Origin: SAR202 cluster bacterium
GTDB taxonomy: Bacteria; Chloroflexota; Dehalococcoidia; Lucifugimonadales; JASMAO01
Direction of reading: 5' to 3'
DNA: 6,415 nucleotides
NCBI GenBank assembly: GCA_030754315.1
Contig: JASMAO010000013.1
Span: 1-6,415, forward strand
The notes under the pieces are model-generated. The model made no database searches, was not told the DNA's origin, and was given only the letters and a program-made list of their open reading frames with translations. Numbering within the stretch: the stretch's first letter is position 1; each line of letters opens with the position of its first letter. Of the stretch, positions 1 through 5,336 are shown piece after piece. The translations under genes and the position numbers were made by a program.

Positions 1-458
1 CTATCCGCTCTCTCACGCCTATCTTTCATACCGTGAACAAGAAGGGGCTCTCCAACTATGTCTAAGAGAGACATACGAGGATTCAATGATGAGAAAGGAT
101 CCTGGAATATCATTTGCATATCTCTGCGCATCTCACGCAGAGGCATTTTTCGAAGTGTTGAAACCTCAACGGTGTTGCCTTTTTCGGTCTTGAAAAGAAC
201 CTCACCGCTGGTAGGGTCAAGCGCTCGCAAAATGCATCGGGCAGTAGTGGTCTTCCCGCAGCCGCTTTCACCTACGAGTCCCAGGGTCTCACCTTCCTGT
301 ACCTCGAAGCTAACGTCGTCAACGGCCCGAACGTGGCCTACGGTACGACGTAAGAAACCTTTCTGTATTGGGAAAAACTTAACGAGGCTCTTAACCTCAA
401 GAATATTCCCTTCGCCGATTTCTGGAGTTTTCGTGGCCGTTGATTGTAGGTCAGTCAC
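1..458 (-). CDS. oppF: Oligopeptide/dipeptide ABC transporter ATP-binding protein, OppF/DppF type (partial, C-terminus cut by window edge)
   Basis: ATPase subunit that would sit on the cytoplasmic face of a peptide-type importer and, paired with OppD, hydrolyse ATP to drive uptake through the permeases. Only the first 152 residues are in the window. They contain the usual start of an ABC domain (EVKSLVKFFPI near residue 21), the Walker A motif GESGCGKT at 63-70 and the Q-loop FQDPFSSLNPRM at 118-129. The latter sequence is typical of the OppF side of the pair. The signature motif, Walker B and the C-terminal oligopeptide domain lie beyond the left edge. The start is taken as GTG at 458-456, because a strong GGAGGAGGG Shine-Dalgarno lies 5 bases upstream, inside the end of oppD. 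The gene overlaps oppD by 8 bases, so the two are probably translationally coupled. The substrate (peptides, or nickel or sugars as in some relatives) cannot be read from this fragment. Confidence 0.93.
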   Translation of the reverse strand, partial: MTDLQSTATKTPEIGEGNILEVKSLVKFFPIQKGFLRRTVGHVRAVDDVSFEVQEGETLGLVGESGCGKTTTARCILRALDPTSGEVLFKTEKGNTVEVSTLRKMPLREMRRDMQMIFQDPFSSLNPRMSLLDIVGEPLLVHGMKDRRERAD

Positions 459-1521
459 TTGTACCCTCCTCCGTAGCAGTCACCTCTACGCCTTGCGGCG
501 GATGATGCAGGAAACAAGAGACCATCTGTGAGGTCCCATCCATTGATTTGAAGGCCGGCTCGTTCGAATCACATGTTCCTTCGATAAAGTCAGGACATCT
601 CGGACTAAACGTGCATCCTGCAGGCCGATTGAATGGATGCGGGATGGTGCCGGTAATGGAAGGAAGTCTCTTGATATCCGACCCATAAATACTTGGGATT
701 GATCGCAGAAGACCTCTTGTATACGGGTGCTGAGGATTGTGGAACACCTCATCAACGGGCCCCGACTCGACAGCACGCCCAAGATACATGACCACGATAT
801 CATCCGCCATCTCGGCGATTACGCCAAGGTTGTGCGTAATCAGCATAATCGCCATGCCATTCTGTTCTTGCAGCTGACGAAGCAGGTCCAGTATCTGAGC
901 TTGGGTTGTTACATCAAGGGCTGTGGTAGGTTCATCAGCTATAAGCAGTTTAGGGTCGCATGAGAGAGCCATCGCGATCATTGCCCTCTGTCGCAAACCA
1001 CCACTCAGTTGGAATGAATACTCATCTACACGCTGTGCAGGGTTAGGTATACCAACACTCTGCAACAACTCAATCGAACGGTCCTTCGCCTCGGCTTTGG
1101 AAACATCTCGATGCAACCGTATCATTTCCATCATCTGGTTACCAATAGTATGAACCGGGCTAAAAGAGGTCATTGGTTCTTGGAATATAAGAGCGATGTC
1201 CTGCCCGCGTATGGAGCGCATGGTCTTGCTGTTAGGTCGTTGTCTAGCTACATCTACGACCATACTAGTGCCATCGAGGGAATCAGTCCGCCACAGTATC
1301 TCACCGTCCTCAACCCCACCAGGCTTGTCCAGTATCTGAAGAATTGATCTACCAACGGTGCTTTTCCCGCAGCCGCTTTCTCCTACAACACCGAGAGTCG
1401 CTCCCTCATCTATCTTAAAGCTAATACCATCAACAGCCTTAACCACTCCCTCATCTGTGGGGAAGTAGGTCTTAAGGTCATTTACAGTAAGAAGGTTCTC
1501 CCGTTTTACCGCTTCAGTCAT
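451..1521 (-). CDS. oppD: Oligopeptide/dipeptide ABC transporter ATP-binding protein, OppD/DppD type
   Basis: Complete 356-residue ATPase subunit of a peptide-type ABC importer. Visible motifs are Walker A GESGCGKS at 47-54, Q-loop FQEPMTSFSP at 113-122, signature LSGGLRQR at 172-179, Walker B LLIADEP at 192-198, D-loop ALD at 201-203 and H-loop His230. The C-terminal oligopeptide/dipeptide domain begins at HPYTRGLL (265-272) and includes RPAGCTFSPRCP (299-310). Four cysteines (303, 309, 317, 336) are spaced like those that bind a [4Fe-4S] cluster in some DppD/OppD proteins. The ATG at 1521 is preceded by AGGTG with a 5-base gap, and an in-frame TAA lies directly upstream, so the start is well fixed. 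The stretch between Walker A and the Q-loop is about ten residues longer than I expect for classical OppD. oppF follows with an 8-base overlap. No permease gene lies upstream, so oppD seems to head its transcript. Confidence 0.96.
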   Translation of the reverse strand: MTEAVKRENLLTVNDLKTYFPTDEGVVKAVDGISFKIDEGATLGVVGESGCGKSTVGRSILQILDKPGGVEDGEILWRTDSLDGTSMVVDVARQRPNSKTMRSIRGQDIALIFQEPMTSFSPVHTIGNQMMEMIRLHRDVSKAEAKDRSIELLQSVGIPNPAQRVDEYSFQLSGGLRQRAMIAMALSCDPKLLIADEPTTALDVTTQAQILDLLRQLQEQNGMAIMLITHNLGVIAEMADDIVVMYLGRAVESGPVDEVFHNPQHPYTRGLLRSIPSIYGSDIKRLPSITGTIPHPFNRPAGCTFSPRCPDFIEGTCDSNEPAFKSMDGTSQMVSCFLHHPPQGVEVTATEEGTSD

Positions 1522-1541
1522 TTATTCACCTGCTTCAGTCA
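1511..1541. repeat. 10-base direct repeat at 21-base period across the oppD start
   Basis: GCTTCAGTCA occurs at 1511-1520 and again at 1532-1541 (TGACTGAAGC on the coding strand). The 21-base period is exactly seven codons, so both copies are read in the same frame. One copy covers the end of the short upstream frame and the other codons 1-4 of oppD. The ribosome-binding site of oppD lies between them. This could be a small local duplication that rebuilt the start region, or chance. Confidence 0.6.
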
Positions 1542-1614
1542 AAAGACTAGGCGTTTTTCGTTCCCTTTGGAGAGCCGACATTATAGCAGGGTCAGAGTTT
1601 TTGCGTGAGCGCAC
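1522..1614 (-). CDS. Possible small open frame abutting oppD (30 codons from a GTG); unrecognised, weak
   Basis: An open frame on the oppD strand ends in TAA at 1524-1522, directly joined to the oppD ATG (TAAATG). The frame stays open for 50 codons, back to a TAG near 1677. Possible starts are TTG at 1623, GTG at 1614 (used here) and ATG at 1581, and none has a good Shine-Dalgarno. The product is basic and hydrophilic (RSRKNSDPAIMSALQRERK, then TPSLLTEAGE), with no membrane segment or motif that I recognise. An AAGGAG lies at about 1645-1650, but it serves a different frame (ATG at 1644, 17 codons). The frame could be a coupling leader peptide for oppD, the 3' remnant of a lost upstream gene, or chance. 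The final TEAGE resembles the TEAV start of oppD because a 10-base repeat is present in the same phase. Confidence 0.2.
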   Translation of the reverse strand: MRSRKNSDPAIMSALQRERKTPSLLTEAGE

Positions 1615-1679
1615 TGAATACAACCACTGACCAAATGTATACCATCTCCTTCGTTTCGGGACTGTACTACTGGGCTAAA

Positions 1680-1730
1680 CGGCGCCCCGCGCGGCCCTCG
1701 GCATCGGCAGGTTGCGCCGCCGGCCACCCT
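1680..1730 (-). other. Very GC-rich, hairpin-capable patch at the 5' end of the predicted oppD leader
   Basis: Bases 1681-1730 are 42/50 G+C (84%), far above the flanking DNA, which is near one half. On the oppD strand CGGCGC (1719-1714) can pair with GCGCCG (1685-1680), enclosing a GC-rich loop that can fold further; GCCGC and GCGGC offer a competing stem. Only TTTAG follows the stem, so it is not a convincing intrinsic terminator. A nine-codon frame (ATG to TAG at the 3' edge of the patch) lies in it, without clear significance. It may be a structured RNA leader, a small RNA start, or a fragment of foreign DNA. Confidence 0.4.
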
Positions 1731-1755
1731 ATAATATCCCTCCCATAACTGTCAA
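1728..1755 (-). promoter_or_regulatory. Sigma-70-type promoter reading towards oppD
   Basis: On the minus strand a perfect -35 hexamer TTGACA (1755-1750) is followed after 16 bases by TATAGG (1733-1728), a four-of-six match to the -10 consensus. TTATAG one base earlier is an alternative. Transcription would start near 1721 and give a leader of about 200 bases before oppD. The leader's first 40 bases are the GC-rich patch described separately. This promoter supports oppD being the first annotated gene of its operon. No promoter assay is implied. Confidence 0.5.
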
Positions 1756-1834
1756 GAACCAGCCCATATCAATCGGCTAATTAGGGTACAAAGCCACTCC
1801 TTAACTTGTTCAGCGACGATACGACTAGTATGCT
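1730..1834 (+). promoter_or_regulatory. Candidate promoters for the acyl-CoA dehydrogenase gene
   Basis: Two weak options are visible on the plus strand. First, TTGTTC (1806-1811), 17 bases, then TATGCT (1829-1834), placing a start about 27 bases before the ATG. Second, a perfect TATAAT at 1730-1735 lacks a recognisable -35 at the right distance and overlaps the -10 of the minus-strand oppD promoter. If the second is used, the two divergent transcripts would compete for the same DNA. The region 1522-1867 holds no other convincing gene. Confidence 0.3.
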
Positions 1835-1867
1835 TCTCCCACTTCATACTCAGGAATAAGAACTAAG

Positions 1868-3016
1868 ATGGTCCATACTCATTTGTCGGAAGAGGAGTCT
1901 CTTCTAAAATCGACGGTTGGCGAATTTGCGGACCAGGTGCTGGCACCCCGAGCGGCTGATTATGACAAAAGTGGGGAGTTCCCATGGAGCAACATCCGGG
2001 AACTGGCGGATCTTGGCATGTTCGGGTTGACGATCAAGGAAGAGTACGGTGGTAGCGGAGGCACCTCACGCCAGCTGTCCATTGTGGCGGAAGAAGTGGC
2101 CAGAGGCTGTGCAGCGACAAGCACAATCTACATCGCGCATTTGTCTCTATGCACCAGATTCATTCAGCTATTCGGTACGATAGAACAAAAGCGCAGATTC
2201 ATACCTCATCTGGCCAAAGCAGAAACTATCGGCGCGTTCGCTCTCACAGAACCGGACTCTGGAAGTGACGCTGCTTCGATGAGTACTTCATTGACTCAAG
2301 CGAATGGGAAATACCGCCTCGATGGAACCAAGCACTTCATCACTAACGCTGAGGAAGCCACTGTCTTCGTGGTACTTGCAACACACGACCGTAGCCTTCG
2401 AACCAAAGGGATCGACGCCTTGATCATCCAACGCGACACGCCTGGACTCACCGTAAATCCTCAGCACGGAAAAATGGGAATTAGAGCTTCTTCAACAGCG
2501 GAAGTGGTTTTTGACGGATGCCCGGTGACGGAAGAAAATCGTCTAGGGCCCGAAGGAAAGGGATTTCAGGAATGTATGGAGGTACTCAACGGAAGTCGAA
2601 TCGCGATCGCCTCTCAGTGCGTTGGAATTGCACAGGCCGCATACGACGCGGCCATCGCCTACTCAAAGCAGCGCGAGGTCTTCGGGAAACGACTATCGGA
2701 GTTCCAAAATACGCAGTGGGATTTAGCTAATTTGGCAACGAATATCATGGCTGCAAGGCTGCTAGTCTACCACGCCGCAACACTGATGGACGCAGGTCAA
2801 CCGTATGCTGAAACAGCATCCATGGCTAAGTTATTAGCTTCACGCGTCGCGGTAGAAACCGCAAACCGCGCCCTACAAATCCACGGCGGTATTGGATATT
2901 TTGCCCCGACCATAGTAGAGCGACTATACCGGGACGCCAAGGTAACCGAGATATATGAAGGCTCCTCGGAAGTCCAACGTATGATAATCTCCCGTGGAAT
3001 CTTCGGTGATGTGTAA
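1868..3016 (+). CDS. Acyl-CoA dehydrogenase (short/branched-chain type)
   Basis: FAD enzyme that makes the alpha-beta double bond of an acyl-CoA, passing electrons to electron-transfer flavoprotein in the cytoplasm. The 382-residue length is normal. The N-terminal helical domain covers about 1-120. The first family signature AFALTEPDSGSDAASM (123-138) lines the flavin, followed by the beta domain with DGTKHFITNA (152-161) and KMGIRASSTAEVVFD (202-216). The C-terminal helical domain includes RIAIASQCVGIAQAAYDAA (244-262), QREVFGKRLSEFQ (268-280) and QIHGGIGY (337-344). The catalytic base is expected to be Glu364 in EIYEGSSEVQR, as in short- and medium-chain enzymes. The start is ATG with only a distant AGGA (12 bases). 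The nearby mce and mcmA2 genes suggest a role in catabolism of branched amino acids or fatty acids leading to propionyl-CoA, but chain length cannot be read from sequence. Confidence 0.95.
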   Translation: MVHTHLSEEESLLKSTVGEFADQVLAPRAADYDKSGEFPWSNIRELADLGMFGLTIKEEYGGSGGTSRQLSIVAEEVARGCAATSTIYIAHLSLCTRFIQLFGTIEQKRRFIPHLAKAETIGAFALTEPDSGSDAASMSTSLTQANGKYRLDGTKHFITNAEEATVFVVLATHDRSLRTKGIDALIIQRDTPGLTVNPQHGKMGIRASSTAEVVFDGCPVTEENRLGPEGKGFQECMEVLNGSRIAIASQCVGIAQAAYDAAIAYSKQREVFGKRLSEFQNTQWDLANLATNIMAARLLVYHAATLMDAGQPYAETASMAKLLASRVAVETANRALQIHGGIGYFAPTIVERLYRDAKVTEIYEGSSEVQRMIISRGIFGDV

Positions 3017-3101
3017 ACGGAGGGAGTTCGGCATTGAGTTTTTAGGGACGCCATGCCTATTCGAAAGCAACATACGACTGTTAGGAATGTGCCTCAAAAT
3101 A

Positions 3102-3122
3102 ACATAAATTTGAAGTTTATGT
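3102..3122. other. Perfect 7-bp inverted repeat in the gap between the dehydrogenase and mce
   Basis: ACATAAA (3102-3108) and TTTATGT (3116-3122) are exact reverse complements around a 7-base spacer TTTGAAG. The stem is A+T only except for one pair, and no T-run follows, so it is a poor terminator. As DNA it has the size and symmetry of a repressor operator. It lies in the 198-base gap 3017-3214, which has no gene. No well-formed promoter was seen beside it; a TTGAAG at 3110-3115 has no -10 at normal spacing. Confidence 0.4.
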
Positions 3123-3214
3123 GAAAGGCTAGTGGTATTCTCTAAGTTAAATCTCTTCGACCGCATCGGACAGTGGCATTAACTACAAATCCACCGGTAA
3201 TATACGGGTGACAT

Positions 3215-3649
3215 ATGACCAAAACAGCTTTTGTCTGTACAGTTGAGCATATAAATCATGTGGGAATAGCGGTCCGTGACATTGAGGCAACACTCTCTTT
3301 CTACGGCAGAATATTTGGAGCCGGTACCGAAGAAATAGAATCTCTAGAAGACCAGGGGATACGCGCGGCCTTGGTACGAGTAGGCGGATCCCAATTGGAA
3401 TTCATCCAGCCAATCGATCCTGACAATAGCGTGGCACGGTTTATTGGCCGGAGAGGGGAGGGACTTCACCATCTCTGCTTTGAGGTAGAGGATCTGGATG
3501 CTAAGCTGAAACTCCTAGATGAAGAAGGTATCCAACTTATAGATCGAACCCCTCGTAAAGGCTTGACGGGTTCAATTGCGTTCCTCCATCCAAAGTCAAC
3601 AGGTGGAACACTAATTGAGTTGGTAGACCAAGATACAGCTAGGAGATAG
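3215..3649 (+). CDS. mce: Methylmalonyl-CoA epimerase
   Basis: Interconverts (S)- and (R)-methylmalonyl-CoA, the step between propionyl-CoA carboxylase and methylmalonyl-CoA mutase. At 144 residues it has the normal family length and consists of two glyoxalase/VOC modules. Expected metal ligands are visible: His15 in NHVGIAV, Glu62 in SQLEFIQP (Gln in some homologues), one of the His85-His86 pair in GLHHLCFEV, and Glu135 in GTLIELV. The family signature FLHPKSTGG is at 123-131. The second module starts at about GLHHLC. The ATG is preceded by a modest GGGTGAC 4 bases away. mcmA2 begins 5 bases after the stop codon, so the two genes are surely cotranscribed and encode consecutive steps. A different VOC enzyme is unlikely given this neighbour and the full match of the motif set. 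Confidence 0.95.
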   Translation: MTKTAFVCTVEHINHVGIAVRDIEATLSFYGRIFGAGTEEIESLEDQGIRAALVRVGGSQLEFIQPIDPDNSVARFIGRRGEGLHHLCFEVEDLDAKLKLLDEEGIQLIDRTPRKGLTGSIAFLHPKSTGGTLIELVDQDTARR

Positions 3650-3654
3650 AGAGG

Positions 3655-4077
3655 TTGTCCTCGAACGTGATTAGAGTATTAGTGGCTAAACCCGGACTGG
3701 ATGGGCACGACCGTGGGGCCAAGGTGATCGCCCACGCACTGCGTGAAGATGGGATGGAGGTTATCTACACGGGCATACGTCAAACACCAGCCATGATTGT
3801 GGAAGCTGCCTTCGAGGAAGATGTGGATGTAATCGGCCTCAGCATACTATCTGGCGCCCACATGGAATTGTTGCCAGCGATTCTAAATGGCCTAAAGGAA
3901 AAATGTATGAACGACGTTGTCGTCATTGCAGGCGGTATCATTCCGGATGAGGACCGCACCACCCTGGGGAAACTGGGGGTGATTCGTACATTCGGACCGG
4001 GTACCCCTACCACAGATATCTCCTCATTTATCCGGGAAAATGTCCCGAGGCCCGACTCAACACAACATTCGGGATAA
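3655..4077 (+). CDS. mcmA2: Methylmalonyl-CoA mutase, small cobalamin-binding subunit
   Basis: B12-binding domain that carries adenosylcobalamin for the rearrangement of (R)-methylmalonyl-CoA to succinyl-CoA. It is encoded as a separate 140-residue protein instead of being fused to the catalytic barrel, as in archaea and several bacterial lineages. The base-off/His-on motif DGHDRG is at 16-21, with His18 as the lower cobalt ligand. SIL in GLSILSGAH (61-69) and GG at 93-94 complete the standard fold signature. The start is the TTG at 3655, supported by AGGAG (3641-3645) and by the 5-base gap after mce. A GTG at 3667 would remove four residues and still keep the whole domain. The tail after about residue 128 (PRPDSTQHSG) looks disordered. 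The catalytic subunit is not in this window and must be encoded elsewhere. Another B12-dependent acyl-CoA mutase such as isobutyryl-CoA mutase is possible, though adjacency to mce argues for methylmalonyl-CoA. Confidence 0.93.
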   Translation: MSSNVIRVLVAKPGLDGHDRGAKVIAHALREDGMEVIYTGIRQTPAMIVEAAFEEDVDVIGLSILSGAHMELLPAILNGLKEKCMNDVVVIAGGIIPDEDRTTLGKLGVIRTFGPGTPTTDISSFIRENVPRPDSTQHSG

Positions 4078-4124
4078 CTATGGCGCCTGTCACAATGCCT
4101 ATATACCCTCTAGTCCGTACAAGT

Positions 4125-4149
4125 TAAATTTCAGACAAAGAGAAATTTA
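4125..4149. other. Perfect 8-bp inverted repeat downstream of mcmA2
   Basis: TAAATTTC (4125-4132) and GAAATTTA (4142-4149) are exact reverse complements with a 9-base loop, 47 bases after the mcmA2 stop codon. The stem is AT-rich and is followed by CCTAC, not by a T-run. It is therefore at best a weak transcript end or an RNA-stabilising hairpin, and could equally be a protein-binding palindrome. Confidence 0.4.
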
Positions 4150-4160
4150 CCTACAAAATC

Positions 4161-4181
4161 CTCCAAGGTAAGACTCCAAGG
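4161..4181 (+). repeat. Short tandem direct repeat CTCCAAGG, 13-base period
   Basis: CTCCAAGG occurs at 4161-4168 and 4174-4181, separated by TAAGA. The second copy supplies most of the AAGGG Shine-Dalgarno of the small frame at 4188, and the first offers a matching AAGG. Two copies only, so chance is possible. Confidence 0.5.
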
Positions 4182-4187
4182 GTTCAA

Positions 4188-4274
4188 ATGAGTGAGTACT
4201 GTAAACTAAGATGGCTGTCCAAAACTAGCGAGCGGGACGCTAGGCGACTACAACTCGAATTGACCGGATGTTAA
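4188..4274 (+). CDS. Candidate 28-codon upstream open frame (leader peptide) before ruvB
   Basis: ATG at 4188 is preceded by AAGGG (4178-4182) with a 5-base gap, a better ribosome-binding site than that of ruvB itself. The frame runs 28 codons to TAA at 4272-4274. The peptide is hydrophilic and mostly charged (starts MSEYCKLRWLSK, ends RRLQLELTGC), without a membrane segment or a homopolymeric codon run. I do not recognise it. Two perfect hairpins lie within or at the end of the frame (4225-4243 and 4266-4283), and the second encloses the stop codon. Translation would therefore open both, which is the geometry of a leader-peptide control element. It may also be a chance frame: it is short and cannot be validated from one sequence. 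Confidence 0.3.
   Translation: MSEYCKLRWLSKTSERDARRLQLELTGC
4225..4243. other. Perfect 6-bp hairpin in the ruvB leader
   Basis: CTAGCG (4225-4230) pairs with CGCTAG (4238-4243) around a 7-base purine-rich loop AGCGGGA. It lies inside the 28-codon candidate frame. No T-run follows. Confidence 0.45.
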
Positions 4275-4291
4275 GCAACATCCCACATGTG
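4266..4291. other. Perfect 7-bp hairpin with tetraloop, plus adjacent 8-base palindrome, upstream of ruvB
   Basis: GGATGTT (4266-4272) pairs with AACATCC (4277-4283) around the loop AAGC, which overlaps the TAA of the 28-codon frame. The palindrome CACATGTG follows at 4284-4291. No T-run is present, so termination is unlikely. The elements end about 20 bases before the ruvB ATG, where they could affect ribosome access or serve as a protein-binding site. Confidence 0.5.
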
Positions 4292-4310
4292 AATATGGCA
4301 AACAACTACC

Positions 4311-5336
4311 ATGGAACAACGCATCGTCTCAGGTAAATCCAACGACGAAGACCATAGGCTAGACACAACCCTCCGGCCACAACAGCTTGCCGACTATATC
4401 GGCCAAGAAAAAATCAAGGGCAATCTTGATATAGCCATCTCTGCAGCCAAGCAACGTAATCAACCACTAGACCACATACTTCTTCATGGCCCACCAGGCC
4501 TAGGCAAGACAACGTTAGCACACATCATTGCCACGGAGATGGGTGTGCCCATCAAAGTGACATCCGGCCCAGCTATAGAAAGGCCAGCTGACATGGTCTC
4601 CATACTAACCAGACTACAACATGGAGAAACCCTCTTTATTGATGAGATACACAGACTAAGCAGGGTCGTAGAAGAGGTCTTATATCCAGCCATGGAAGAC
4701 TTCTTCGTCTCATGGGTTATAGATAAGGGATTAAAGGCGAGAAGTATAAACTTGGCTATACCACCATTCACGTTGATCGGGGCCACAACTCGATACGGCA
4801 TGGTCAGTTCTCCTCTTCGAGATAGATTTGGCTCTGTAGACAGGCTCGACTTCTACGGACAGGATGCCATGAACCTCATAGTGGACCGATCAGCTCGCAT
4901 ACTAGAAATCACCGCAGAACAGAATGGCACCGAAGAGATAGCTCGGCGATCTCGTGGAACCCCCCGCGTAGCCAACAGACTACTAAAACGTGTTCGTGAT
5001 TATGCTCAAGTGATGGCCGAAGGCGTAGTCACTGGGCCTGTGACCCAACATGCGTTGGAACGGCTGGAAATAGATGACCTCGGCCTTGACAGTACCGATT
5101 ATCTAGTACTTAAGGCTATCATCGAGAAGTTTGACGGGGGACCGGTGGGATTAGACACGTTAGCCGCCTCCATCAGCGAGGAGGCTGAAACCATCTCTGA
5201 TGTCTACGAGCCTTTCCTTCTTCAAACAGGATTCCTAGATCGTACACGGCGCGGTCGCATCGCGACTCCCCGTGCCTACAAACATCTTGGTATGGACTAT
5301 CAATGTCCTAACTCCAACCAACCCAGTCTGCTCTAG
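4311..5336 (+). CDS. ruvB: Holliday junction branch migration DNA helicase RuvB
   Basis: Hexameric AAA+ motor that, with RuvA, drives branch migration of Holliday junctions in recombinational repair. The 341-residue length is normal. The start region RIVSGKS (4-10) and LRPQQLADYIGQ (21-32) match the family N-terminus. Other motifs are Walker A GPPGLGKT (60-67), Walker B LFIDEIHRL (108-116), sensor 1 LIGATTRYG (155-163), the arginine finger region SPLRDRFG (167-174) and sensor 2 GTPRVANR (216-223). The C-terminal winged-helix domain contains FDGGPVGLDTLAASISEE (274-291) and GRIATPRAYKHLG (315-327). The segment 131-143 (FFVSWVIDKGLKA) differs from the usual LDIIIGxGPxA beta-hairpin that contacts RuvA. 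The ATG matches the family start but has no Shine-Dalgarno. ruvA and ruvC, often adjacent, are absent on both sides. Confidence 0.97.
   Translation: MEQRIVSGKSNDEDHRLDTTLRPQQLADYIGQEKIKGNLDIAISAAKQRNQPLDHILLHGPPGLGKTTLAHIIATEMGVPIKVTSGPAIERPADMVSILTRLQHGETLFIDEIHRLSRVVEEVLYPAMEDFFVSWVIDKGLKARSINLAIPPFTLIGATTRYGMVSSPLRDRFGSVDRLDFYGQDAMNLIVDRSARILEITAEQNGTEEIARRSRGTPRVANRLLKRVRDYAQVMAEGVVTGPVTQHALERLEIDDLGLDSTDYLVLKAIIEKFDGGPVGLDTLAASISEEAETISDVYEPFLLQTGFLDRTRRGRIATPRAYKHLGMDYQCPNSNQPSLL

Noticed and set aside
58..531. 157-codon plus-strand open frame
   Set aside because: It is antisense to the clear oppF coding sequence with its Walker A and Q-loop, and its translation is serine/arginine-rich without motifs.
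727..1347. Several plus-strand frames of about 76-78 codons
   Set aside because: All lie opposite oppD, whose ABC motifs are complete; their products look like nonsense reading of the antisense strand.
1630..1680. Signal-recognition-particle RNA resemblance (CAG..CCGAAACGAAGGAG on the minus strand)
   Set aside because: The conserved GGAAGGAAGC core and its symmetric stem are absent.
3175..3203. TAATAT before mce as a -10 promoter
   Set aside because: The matching -35 position reads GGCATT, and the start would fall almost at the ATG.
4174..4195. tRNA-like GGTTCAAAT (T-loop motif)
   Set aside because: The five bases on each side (AAGGG and GAGTG) do not pair, and no acceptor or anticodon stem fits.
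4260..4299. TTGACC as a -35 for ruvB
   Set aside because: No acceptable -10 hexamer occurs 15-19 bases downstream, and the site lies within the hairpin region.
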